From Bursaphelenchus xylophilus (lineage: Eukaryota; Nematoda; Chromadorea; Rhabditida; Aphelenchoididae): a stretch of 64,000 nucleotides of DNA. The translations under genes and the position numbers were made by a program. Below are positions 19,320 to 29,110 of the stretch, piece by piece. The notes below the pieces were generated by a model. The model worked only from the letters and a program-made list of their open reading frames with translations, was not told the DNA's origin and ran no database searches. The stretch's first letter is position 1; each line of letters starts with the position of its first letter. The stretch spans positions 1,922,001 to 1,986,000 of the forward strand of contig CAJFCV020000002.1 in assembly GCA_904066235.2 (NCBI GenBank), in the 5' to 3' direction.

Positions 19320-19740
19320 TCATATAAAACATGCGGTTTTTCCACAATATTGTCCAAAATCGGCCGGAGAGTCGATGGATGGGGCTGAAGAACAGTTTTG
19401 CCAGATATGGCCGAAGTCAAGGGATGATGGATTGAAGAACATGGACGCTAAATGAACTTCCTGGAAATCAAAAGCAATGTGAAATTTACTTATCCTTTTC
19501 AGAAAAAAAGACATTCATTTACCTCATAGTGCATGTGTCTAATCCGAGCATCGTAATGGGCATAGTTTTGAGCAAAAATACGGCCGACAGGAGTGAAACC
19601 GAATTCCAGGTAATAATTTATTACCTAAAAACAAAATAAGAATACCTAAATCCAATCTTACCTCTTTTAGCAACTACCACACGGCCTTTCTCTTGATCGA
19701 TTTCATGATTTCTGCCTCCTGCAAACGATTTATAAGACTC
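19320..19740 (-). pseudogene. unknown protein, 3' exons, broken copy in left arm
   Basis: The inverted counterpart of 20243-20678. It has lost the AG of its first acceptor (a T run replaces TTTTTAG) and carries one extra base after the PGIRF codons, which causes a frameshift and an early stop. The last exon is preserved. This is the copy that the central minus-strand exons run into. Confidence 0.7.
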
Positions 19741-19809
19741 TTGCCATGAATAATATAAAAAAAATGGAAATCTCTTCTAAAATCAAAAAATAATAACAAA
19801 ACAGCTTAC

Positions 19810-20183
19810 CATGGCCAAAAAAACGGTTGATTTTATTGATAAGGTTGAAGACATCCTTGTTATTCTGCTAAAACAATAAAATACCAAGAAAAAAGCTTAC
19901 GTAAATGTCCAACCAGGAATTCGTCCCTCGGTTGCCTTCAATTCGGGTTGAATGAACAGAACTCCCACGAAAATTGAACCTAAAATCCGTTCTCGGGGTG
20001 CGTGGCATTTCGTTTTCACGGGCCGCGAAAACATTCGCCACTTCATAAATTCTTTTGTATTGTTTTCTTATCTTTTCTGTTGAAATTGGCCAAATGGATG
20101 CAGAGATTAGAAGATAAACCAGCTCAAGATGATCACCATAAACATCGGGGACGAAATTGGCGGGCAAACAAGGCTTTTTGACT
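19810..20183 (-). CDS. unknown protein, central exons, 5'-truncated
   Basis: Minus-strand exon from at most 20183 to 19901 (donor GTAAGC), open for about 90 codons with a protein-like composition (KKPCLPANFVPDVYGDH, then IRKQYKRIYEVANVFAA, then SSVHSTRIEGNRGTNSWLDI). A second exon, 19867-19810 (NNKDVFNLINKINRFF), follows a 33-nt intron with a TTTTAG acceptor. Frame and phases agree. No start codon: the 5' side is cut by the inverted-duplication boundary. I do not recognise the family. On this strand it continues into the left-arm exons, which are broken. Confidence 0.6.
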
Positions 20184-20242
20184 CCATGGTAAGCTGTTTT
20201 GTTATTATTTTTTTGATTTTAGCCGAGATTTCCAATTTTTAG

Positions 20243-20678
20243 TATATTATTCATGGCAAGAGTCTTATAAGTCGTTTGCAGGAGGCAGAAATCATGAAAT
20301 CCATCAAGAGAAAGGCCGTGTGGTAGTTGCTAAAGGAGGTAAGATTGGATTTAGGTATTCTTATTTTGTTTTTAGGTAATAAATTATTACCTGGAATTCG
20401 GTTTCATCCCGTCGGCCGTATTTTTGCTCAAAACTATGCCCATTACGATGCTCGGATTAGACACATGCACTATGAGGTAAATGAAGGTCTTTTTTCTGAA
20501 AAGGATAAGTAAATTTCACATTGCTTTTGATTTCCAGGAAGTTCATTTAGCGTCTATGTTCTTCAATCCATCATCCCTCGACTTCGGCCATATCTGGCAA
20601 AACTGTTCTTCAGCCCCATCCATCGACTCTCCGGCCGATTTTGGACAATATTGTGGAAAAACCGCATGTTTTATATGA
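20243..20678 (+). CDS. unknown protein, 3' exons, intact copy in right arm
   Basis: Exons 20243-20338, 20376-20476 and 20538-20678 (stop TGA) with introns of 37 and 61 nt and matching phases, about 112 codons. They are rich in aromatic, His and Cys residues: YYSWQESYKSFAGGRNHE, then PGIRFHPVGRIFAQNYAHYD, then EVHLASMFFNPSSLDFGHIW and a Cys-containing tail. AATAAA follows about 20 nt after the stop. The first phase fits the donor at the end of the central exons, which lie on the opposite strand, so this copy has no upstream exons in its present orientation. Confidence 0.6.
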
Positions 20679-21032
20679 AAATGTAGGTCGTTTATTAATA
20701 AATATTGTAACGATGAAGAGGGACGTTTTTTCTTCATAATTTCGTAAATGTACGATTTATCAGCTAAAATTTTCACCCTAAACGGTGTTTTTCCGTCAAA
20801 AAGGCCAAAACGTGATGGCTGAAAAACTGAGGGGGCGGGGCTTATTTTGGGACGTCGCAAATCCATGGATTTGCTACCTCCCAATTTTGCGCCGTCGCAA
20901 AATGGCCGATTTGCTTCCGCCGTCTTTTTTGGAGGTTGCGAATTGAGGTTTCCGCTACTTTTTGAAATTGGTAGCGAATTCAACAAACATTCTTGAGCTC
21001 GAGAAAAAATTCTTATTCCTTCGCTCTTATAT

Positions 21033-22220
21033 CCTATTAACAATATGAGAATGAAATTTTAAGACAGTAGCTAGAAAATCCTTGAATTATTGAACATTAA
21101 ATTTCCCAAAGAATCATTATCCTATACCCCTCCAAAAAGCAGCACATATCTCAGCGGCTTTTTAAAAACTTTCACCAAAACTATCGACAATTACAAAGTG
21201 ATATACAAAGATTATTCTCGCCAAATTAGAGAAAAAACCAAACACGGAAAAAAAAATTTATGACGAAAACCGCAAAAATTCCCAAAACTCCCCAAAAACG
21301 AACGACGAAACTTTTGTTGCTGCCGAGAACACAAAACAATTGGCTGATAAGAGCGGAGAGGGGCTGTAAAAAAGTTGGCGAGCTTCACCCGTGTATGTCA
21401 GAGAGAACGGGGCTTGGGAAGTAACGTGGCGAAAAAATGGAGAAACAATAAAAAAAAATGGCTGCCGAATGGAGTGTAATATTAAATTTTTAATAAGAAA
21501 CAAGGAAAAGATTGGGAAATCGTTGGAAAAAATAGAATAGAGGAAAGTGGGTTGTTTTTGACGTATTTTTTCAGATTTTTTATTAGAATTTTTTGGAAAA
21601 AAATTTAAAAAATGAAAAAAACAAAAAAAAAATTTTTTTTGGGGATACTGTATTTTCTCGATTTTTTATTGAAAAAAAGTAAATACGAAGCAAAATATGT
21701 ATAATGACAACACTTTCTGGCTGATATTTTACAATATTTTTTAACGAAAACTTGCATAAATCGACAAAAAAATTCAAAAATCTCAAAAAATAAAAAAAAA
21801 TTTTGTCCAAAAAACCTTTTATCTTTTATTCAAAAAAGCCTCAAATTTAATCGCAGAATTTGAGTGCAGCAGGGACCCGGAATTTGAGATTTGGAAGTGA
21901 AACTTGAGAAGAGATAGTGAACGGACGGGGGGACAAGCAAGTTCGTCATTTAAAAGTACGTACTTCTCGAAGGAAACGGCTTTAAATTGATTTTAATTGG
22001 GTGTGAATTGAATTAAAAGTGGTAAACATCAACTTAAAGTGCTACTACTTGTTAGTGCAAAAGTGAAAAGGCGAAAAATCGGGGAAAATGGGAAATTTTA
22101 ACCGTTTTTCTGGAATTTTTGGGAAAATCAATATGAAAAAGTTAAAATAATGGGAGAATTTTGATCTTAAATTAAAGTAGAAAGCCTCAGCAACAATTTA
22201 AGATAGTATTTCTGACTAAT
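21033..22220. other. spacer, no gene seen
   Basis: Strongly AT-rich with A/T homopolymer runs around 21570-21820. Nothing recognisable. Confidence 0.4.
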
Positions 22221-22226
22221 AAACTC

Positions 22227-22670
22227 ATGAAAAGTAATGAATTTAATCAAAAATCAAAATTTTCCAAGGCTTTTCAGTGTCTCCCCAAAAAAAACTTCAA
22301 AAATGACATCCAAAAGAAATGTAAGTGGCTTAGTTACATTGTACGCACAACATTGGACAAAGATCTTTCTATATCGAATAAAAAAACCGCTGTGCTTGAC
22401 CTTTTTTCTAACTCAATTCCCGTCAAGAACCCCTTCAAAACGGCCATGGACAATCGGGCCTTGAAACGCGTCACGAGGCCGTCCTCCCCGCCAAACATGT
22501 GTCTGGAACGAAGAAGCCAAGTGCGACGGTCCTCAACAGCCACAAGTTTCAAAGATTGTTCGAAACGGGAGCTGGGCGTTTACGATCTCCGAAGATCAAA
22601 CACCTCGCAATTGTCGCAAAGAGCGATCTCTCTGCGGTTTGAGTGTTCCGCAAAGGGTTTGGGAGTCTAA
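22227..22670 (+). CDS. hypothetical 147-codon ORF, doubtful
   Basis: Opens with ATG and stays open to TAA. The first half is Lys/Asn-rich as expected of random AT-rich DNA. The second half lies in a GC-richer block and is Arg/Ser-rich (MDNRALKRVTRPSSPP, RRSSTATSFKDC). No domain, no neighbouring gene, and a competing open frame on the minus strand. It may be a regulatory block rather than a gene. Confidence 0.2.
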   Translation: MKSNEFNQKSKFSKAFQCLPKKNFKNDIQKKCKWLSYIVRTTLDKDLSISNKKTAVLDLFSNSIPVKNPFKTAMDNRALKRVTRPSSPPNMCLERRSQVRRSSTATSFKDCSKRELGVYDLRRSNTSQLSQRAISLRFECSAKGLGV

Positions 22671-22679
22671 TTGGGGATT

Positions 22680-23635
22680 TAAGACAGTCCGTGGAAGACT
22701 TTTAAAGGTCGTAGCGAGGCGGAGAGTTCAAGGAATTAACAAAAATTGCGGGAATTTTGGGAAAGTTGCAAAATTTTCGGATTTTTTAGGGTTTTTTTGA
22801 AAATAAATGTAAAATACGAAGTTAAAAAATAATGCTGTTACTACGTAAGCAATCCTAAAGATTGGAGGATGTATCAGCAACCTCGGTAGACAATTTCCAA
22901 CAAGGATAAATAGCGATAATCGGCGACAATTTACGATGCCTCGGAGAAAAGTGGGAAAGGTTGCGATTTTCAACGCTTATTTATAAATTTTAGGGGCTTC
23001 TGTCAATAAAAAATTTTAAAATACGATCTTTCTGATTCTCCCCCAGTATATAGCCGAATTTTCTACCCATAAACTTTCCAAAAATAATTTTCTTTTATTT
23101 AAATTTTGAAATTTTATACAGTCATTAGGAAAAATTGATCGTTTTTCACCCCAAAAACTAATTTTCTGGCCTCATTTAGATATTTCCAAAGACAAAAAAC
23201 AACTAAAATGAAATTTCACATCATATTTTACCTCTTGAATCGTCATAAACTTAAAAAAATTAAAAATTCCTCAAAAATTCCACGTAAAAATTTCCCTCGC
23301 TTATCATGCTATATAATATCCCAGCGGTGAGCCCAGAAATCGGCTGTTTTAAACTATTCCAGTTATCCTTGCATCTGAGCAAACAAGGAAGAGATTTTAG
23401 GGGATTTTCGGAAAGTTGAAGGTACCAAGAAAAATCGGCGTAACATTACAATATTGACCTTGAAAAACAAAAAATAAAGTTTTCTGGTCATAACAGGTGA
23501 AATGAAGGGGAATACGGTTGGCATATCTTGAGGAGACTTTACGAGGAGCTTAGAATGAAAATTTAATGACGTAAGACATACTTGAAGGTAGATATATGAT
23601 TAAAAAGTTGGCTATGGTTAAAATTATAAAAGGTA
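22680..23635. other. spacer, no gene seen
   Basis: AT-rich. A diverged family C/E mixture begins near 23520. Confidence 0.35.
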
Positions 23636-23639
23636 GGAA

Positions 23640-24174
23640 TGTTGTAGGTCTACGCCAAGTTTCCGCCAAGCCTTCGCCGAGGTTCGCAGAGGTTTCAAAG
23701 GCTTCGCCAAGCCACGTAGGCCGCTTCAACAACCATTTGAGCCCTCCGCGAAGTGACTGTCCTATTCTGTGCAAAATTATGTTGACCGAAATGCCGGAAC
23801 TCGACGGTACACACCCTCAAATATCGTTAACAAGGAAGTACCCCAATTGCAACACTCAGATTTTCTTTAAATTCTCCACACACGTACGTCATAAACTAAG
23901 TATCAAATCCTGAAAGTTTTAGCTCGCGCTTAGCAAGCGCCACCGAGATATTGAACGATCTTTGCCGCCGAGAGAGTACGTGAAACGCAGAGAGCGGTCA
24001 GACAAAAAAAAACACTTTTTGGCCATATCTTTACCAGTTTCTTGTGAAAAAATTTATTTTTTTGTGGAAACATTATTCTCTATGGTAGGAATGGGCATGA
24101 AACTTTTCGTGCCGAAATTCGGCAAAAAGTGTCAACTTTTCGATTCTGACCGTCGCGCATGAGGTACTTCCCCA
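23640..24174. mobile_element. partial family E repeat followed by a family C MITE
   Basis: 23640-23720 carries CCGCCAAGCCTTCGCCGAGG as in family E. From 23831 CAAGGAAGTACCCCAATTGC opens a C element, after TAA. Its blocks TTTTAGCTCGC, CCGCCGAGAGAGTACG and GCCGAAATTCGGCAAAAAGT lead to GAGGTACTTCCCCA before TTAA. The two ends are less similar than in the 51716 copy. Confidence 0.65.
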
Positions 24175-24478
24175 TTAATTCTAATATCTCGGCTTTGGCT
24201 AGAATATAAAATCCAATATTCACAGTGTATAATTTTCGTTGTATCTAGAGTAAACAGCCAAAGTTTCTCAAGGATCTAAACCAAGTTGCTTTGAGCTATA
24301 CCGATCTCAAACTGACGTATTGCCAGAAAACAATTTTATTTTTGAATTCAGCTGTTTCATTGAAATTTTGTAACTCTCCACATCACTATTACAACCCCTC
24401 TAATTCATAAAGCCTCTCTTTCAAATCCTCTCATTGTGTTTTTTGCCCCAAACTCATCTCACTAATCCCCTGGGGGTA

Positions 24479-24604
24479 TGGCAACAAGGTTCTCTGGTTG
24501 CAAATCAAATTCGCGGATTAGGACTGTAATTCAAGACAGCACGGGGATCCTGCTTTTAACCCGCCCAGACGGCTGTTATTTTCGAGCGAAAGGGGTCACG
24601 TAAT
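24479..24604 (+). CDS. small ORF of 41 codons, doubtful
   Basis: ATG to TAA in a GC-richer block (starting MATRFSGCKSN, ending YFRAKGVT). The composition is protein-like, but an open stretch this short is expected by chance and no splice or family support was found. The same block could be a regulatory element (CCCTGGGGG, GGGGTCACGTAA). Confidence 0.15.
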
Positions 24605-25200
24605 CTGAAATTCCGAGAAAATTACATTTGGATTTAAATTTTTATTTGGTGCACAATGCCAAGAAATGACAGCGGCTTATCACGAGAATGGAGAAATAGA
24701 GTGGCGTCGCGCTCAAAATTGACGGATATTTGATAAAAATGGGGTCAGAATGATGTGTGGAAAGGGTTAAAGGTGATAGGATGGAATGCCAAGAATTCAA
24801 GGTTTCGTGGTGGGACATTCAATTTTTAATTTTGTGTGAGCAAACTTAATTTATGTATGGTCTAAGAAAGGTTAAATAAAGAGTTTAAAATCAAAATAAG
24901 TTTGTTTAGAGTGAAGAAAACAGAATGCCAAGAAATCAGGGTTTCGCGATGGGACCTTTAGAAATTCGATTTTATGGTTAGAATACAAGCTTTAGGGTTG
25001 TAAAAGGCTACTTGAGGCAATAAGCACCCTATTTGCGCTTGAAAAACGGAGTGCCAAGAAATCAGGTTTTCGTTGTGGAACTCAAAAGTTACTTGGAAAA
25101 AAGCCAAAAAATAAAGTTTGAAAAATAATTCAAGAAGTCATAGGTGTCCCGATGACCTCATTGAGCGGCCCTTGACACAGCATTTTGCCGAAAAAAACTT
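24605..25200. other. spacer with a repeated short motif
   Basis: GAATGCCAAGAA(A)T followed by GGTTTCG and GTGGGAC recurs about every 150 bp (24783, 24921, 25048), with relatives near 24658, 45290 and 63620. A diverged tandem or dispersed repeat. Confidence 0.4.
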
Positions 25201-25206
25201 TATGAT

Positions 25207-25470
25207 TCAATTATCCACATTTTCTGTTATATAGTATAAGGTTCCGAAAATACTTTTAAACAAGTGTAAAACCGAAAAGCAGAGATTCCAGGGGCAAATG
25301 ATCAACCAATAGCTCTTACGAGCAGTCATTGGAGACAAAAGAAGTAGCGAAAGATAGATAAAAAATGTTAAACAGACAGAAGTTGGCTTGAATGATAAGC
25401 GGACGCTTGATGGGTGGGCTCTTAGCAAGATTGTCGATGCAAAATGCAGTTGTATTCCAGGCATGTTGTT
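25207..25470 (-). pseudogene. possible receptor-like exon remnant
   Basis: In the reading frame that covers about 25446-25316 the minus strand reads like a membrane protein: FCIDNLAKSPP, then IKRPLIIQANFCLFNIFYL, followed at about 25315 by a donor-like GTAAGA. A second open frame (to 25207) carries further hydrophobic residues. No acceptor or start codon, and the frames do not join. It might be a relic of a seven-transmembrane receptor. Confidence 0.2.
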
Positions 25471-26068
25471 AAGTATTTACCTCACATTTCAATGAATGAA
25501 AATCCTTGAGCTTTCTTTACAGACTAAGCTGAGATATTCAACAATCTTTGTAAACGAGAGTGTGCGTGAAATTTGGAGAGCGGTCAGAGAAAAATTTTTA
25601 TTGAGCCGTTTTTTATAATTCTACGTTATTTTTTGTATAGATATTTTCTTCCCAAAAAAAGCGAAAAACGAAAATTACAGTGCAAGGTAAACTACGAATC
25701 TGCGCTCATTTCCACGCCAAATTGCAGACGTCTCGCCAAACACGATATACAAAAAATCTGAAGAAATGTGAAGTCACTCTATTATTATCGGGAAAATATA
25801 TTTTAAAAAGGAAAAATAGAGTCTTATCTGTTGGTTAAATAGAAAAGAAAAATGGTTTTTGAAAGAAACAAAAAAAAATTAAATTATGTTTTTATTGTCA
25901 AAAAATAGTTAAATTAGAGTTTTAGAAAAAAAAAATGAAGATCATATTGAGTCGAAATTGGTTTAAAAAAGAGTAATAAAAAGTTTTCATTTTCTAAAAA
26001 TTTCTTTTTTGGCAATTTTTTACTATTATTGTGAAAAAATGCTTAAAAAAATAAATTGAAAAAATGTA
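25471..26068. other. spacer, no gene seen
   Basis: AT-rich. Includes a fragment of family C (GAGATATTCAACAATCTTTG, GAGAGCGGTCAGAG) near 25530-25600. Confidence 0.4.
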
Positions 26069-26069
26069 A

Positions 26070-26505
26070 AAAGCGACGCTCAGATTTTGATGAAACTTGG
26101 CACCAATTTAGAATCATTTTTCCTAAGATATATGCGAAAATCCTAGCTCGCGGTTTGCAGGAACACCCGAGATTTTTAGATCGAAAGTCGGCCAAAATTT
26201 AGGACTTTTTGCCGAATTTCGGCACGAAAAGTTTCATGCCTATTTCTACCGAAAAGGATAATGTTTCTACAAAAAATCAAAATTTTCCGCACGAAACTGC
26301 CAAAGTTATGGCCAAAAAGCGTTTTTCTCTCTGACCGCTCTCCACGTTTAGCGTGCTCTCTCGGCGGCAAATATCGTTCGATATCTCGGCGGCGCCCGCA
26401 AAGCGCGAGCTAAAACTTTCAGGAATTGATATTTAGTTCATACCCGACGTGTGTGCAAGATTTAAAGAAAATCTGAGCGTCGCACTTGGAGTACTTTCCC
26501 TCTGA
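26070..26505. mobile_element. family C MITE
   Basis: Blocks in order: AAGCGACGCTCAGATTTTGA, TATGCGAAAATCCTAGCTCG, GCACGAAAAGTTTCATGCC, CTCTGACCGCTCTCCACG, GCGCGAGCTAAAACTTTCAG, ATCTGAGCGTCGCACTTGGA, GTACTTTCCCT. The left terminus is lost. Confidence 0.7.
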
Positions 26506-28775
26506 GATAAGCTAAAACAGTCCGTGAATGGATTGGCAATTTGCCAAAAAAAAAGACAATTTCCCTGCCTTCTCTGTGAAATCAAGACGAAGTGTAAAAA
26601 ACCGATAGGGAAGGGTCTATTCCGGTCACCGGACCCCACAGTTTGACGTGCACCGCCCTGCATATCTTAGCGGCCTATTTTAAAGCACCGATAACGCTTC
26701 GGAGATGATTTGAATCTCGACAAACAGGCGCAACCTACAAGTTAACGCTGACAGCCTACGGTTTTTGCGCAAGGACTTTTTTTGTACTTTCATCGCAATT
26801 CAATTTAGTTTAGAAACCTTAAAGCGCGTTATGCGGAAATATCTCAATTTTTTGAGGAAAATATGTAAAAATATCAAAAAAATAAAGAAGAGAAAAAGGG
26901 AAAATATGGAAAATAAAGAGACTATAACAAGTTTTTAAATAATTTTTCGCGGTTTCCAATCGCGTTATGTGGAAAAATCAATGATATAATGGCAAAAAAT
27001 TCAAAAAAAAATTTTGGGCAAAAAATTAAAAAATAAAATACGAAGATCTGCCTAAAAATACTGAAAAGAACAGATTTTTAGCCTCTAAAATACCGAACAA
27101 TACCGTTTTTATCTCGCAAAACCTCTCAAATTTCTCTAAACAAAAGAAATTTTCACGTGGGGCCCTCAGATTTTCTTTATATTTTGTGTGTGTGCTCTGA
27201 ACTAGCTCTACATCAATTTTTGAAAGTTTTAGCTCCCACCTATTGAAAATATATGAGATGAGATATTCAGCAATTTTTAGAGACCACAGAAAATTCGAGA
27301 GAGACCATGCGAAATGAGAGAGAGTAGGCCAGACATGAAACTTAGCTTTCTGCCCCATAACTTTTTTGTTTCTGCAGGGAAGATTTTAATTTTTTGTGGA
27401 AATCTTATATGCTATAGGAGTAATTAAGTCCAAAAATTTCAAAGCTAAAATCGAAAAAAAAATTTTTTTTTGATATTTCCCGATCAAAAAATTTCAATAG
27501 TTTTCTGGATAAAGAGAGCTAGAAATCTCATAAATTTCCCAAAAAATTTCATATATTCGAAATTTCTGTCGACTTTATCCACTTCTGTTTCGATATCCAT
27601 CAAAGACTTTGCTTGTAATCGCCATTTAATCCTGTATTTCCAAAAAAAACTCTCTCAAAAACTACTTCCTCTTCACTCAAAAAAAAGTCATAAAGTTTTT
27701 ATAAAATTTCCCAGTCCCTTGGGTCATTAAAACAAGCTTGAATTCTCCCCCGTTTTCCTCCCACATTTGGCCACAACTCTCATTTTGTTTTGGGTTGTGA
27801 TTCGAGTTTTCCGTGAACTGTTCAGAGGAAGAAAACGAAAAATTTTGGGAGAAACGAAAGGAAGAAGTTGTGTTTCTTGGAACAAAAAGGGAAGAAGAAG
27901 CAAGAAGATGGACGGGGAATGGTCTTGAACTTAATTTAGTCACCTCTTTTGGGAGCTTAACACTTTTTTTGAAGCCCTTAGAGGGCACAGTGGAAAAATG
28001 AGAGGAAATGGGGGAAAAAAGTAAATTTCCGAGGTGAAAAAATATGAATAAAGTAAAATAAAAGATGCTAAATTAAACATCACATCTTAAGGATTATAAA
28101 ATCATCCATAACGAACACAGTAAGTAATAAAAAAAAGAAAAAACGGGATTCTTTGAAAAAAAAAAGAATTTCTCGAATTTTTGGCAAAAAAATCAAAGGA
28201 AACTATTAAAAAAATGGATTGCAAATTGAATGAAGAGCCTTTTTGCTTGAATAGAAATATTTGATATAGGCCCTAAGGGCATAGGAATGCCTAATTCATA
28301 TGAAAAATAAACTTTTTTAAGATAAAATTGATTTTTTCGCAAATTTTAAAGAAAATGCTTTGAAAATATAAAAAATAATCGATTTATGAAAAAGTAGACT
28401 TCATAATAAACAAAGTACAGGCTGTAAGAAAGTTCATCGAGTCCAATAAACAATATAAAATCGTCAAAACGTCGAGAAACTACTGGTTTTCCCACGACGA
28501 AAAGTACGAATTTACTCAAAAAAGAAGGAAGGAAATTAGCTCCTCGTAAAAAACTATTGATTGATAGCCCCAAAAAACAACCTGACGTAAACAGCAGAGT
28601 CCAAAACAAAGTCCGCCGAGTCCACAGATCCAAAATCTCGCAACAACTTTTTCGGAAATTGCCGATTTTTTTGGCGGAAAAATGGCGTATAAAGGGCGGC
28701 AGTTAAGGCTCGCTTAATGTAGCTGGATCGGCGCTTAACGCCGTTGCATAACCGTGAAAATCTCTCCAAAAGGAC
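26506..28775. other. spacer with a diverged family C copy
   Basis: About 27155-27450 repeats the C layout in degraded form (CTCAGATTTTCTTTATATTTTG, GTTTTAGCTCCC, GAGATATTCAGCAATTTTTAG). The rest is AT-rich. No gene recognised. A Lys/Glu-rich open frame at 27813-28001 looks like compositional bias. Confidence 0.45.
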
Positions 28776-28913
28776 GGGGAGTTCAACTATTTTTTTCCGT
28801 CTCCCATCCGTGCCCCCTTTTCGCTCCGTTCCGTCGCTTTGTGCGGTGCGTTTCCCCTGTCCGGGGGCACCTTTTCTCTCTTCCTTCTCGCCCCGAGAGC
28901 ACACGCGCTTCAT
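28554..28913 (-). CDS. hypothetical 119-residue ORF, doubtful
   Basis: ATG at 28913 to TAA at 28554, within a minus-strand frame open for over 200 codons back to about 29165. The N-terminal half is Lys/Arg/Glu/Gly-rich (KEERKGAPGQGKRTAQ) and the rest mixed. The GC-rich part (28780-29110) has long pyrimidine tracts on the plus strand, which lowers stop frequency. It could therefore be a promoter with a chance ORF. Confidence 0.2.
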   Translation of the reverse strand: MKRVCSRGEKEERKGAPGQGKRTAQSDGTERKGGTDGRRKKIVELPVLLERFSRLCNGVKRRSSYIKRALTAALYTPFFRQKNRQFPKKLLRDFGSVDSADFVLDSAVYVRLFFGAINQ

Positions 28914-29110
28914 CTCTTCCCGGCCCCGACTCTCGCGACAAGGCAAATCATAAAAAAGTCTCCGCTCAAAACACGCAAAGATAAAGGCCAGTCGAGCGAG
29001 CGCGGCGAAGTGAGAGAGCGCCAGAGAAAGGTGGGGGATCCCGTGAGAAGTGGGAAAACCTTGCGCAATGTTGCATTCGCGGCGGAATGGAAGTGTGGAA
29101 AGGTTTGAGG
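28780..29110. promoter_or_regulatory. GC-rich, pyrimidine-rich island
   Basis: The strongest base-composition outlier outside the receptor exons and minisatellites: CCCCCTTTTCGCTCCGTTCC, CCTGTCCGGGGGCACC, GAGAGCACACGCGCTTC, GCCAGTCGAGCGAGCGCGGC. Repeat-free. Candidate promoter or enhancer. No gene model on either strand. Confidence 0.3.

Larger units (their letters stand above)
18935..21032. repeat. 2.1-kb inverted duplication of a gene fragment
   Basis: Two arms of about 850-880 bp (18935-19816 and 20184-21032) are inverted copies around a 369-bp unique centre. Each arm carries, from its inner end outward, three 3' exons, a 3' UTR with AATAAA, and GC-rich short repeats (GCGACGTCCCAAAAT, CGAGCTC). 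The outer boundary is ATATAAGAGCGAAGG. The centre holds two further exons of the same gene, joined to the left arm. No target-site duplication or transposon ends were seen. Confidence 0.85.

Noticed and set aside
19033..19455. 140-codon plus-strand ORF and its mirror at 20543-21043
   Set aside because: They are antisense to the last exon and 3' UTR of the duplicated gene, whose own splice sites and stop fit better.
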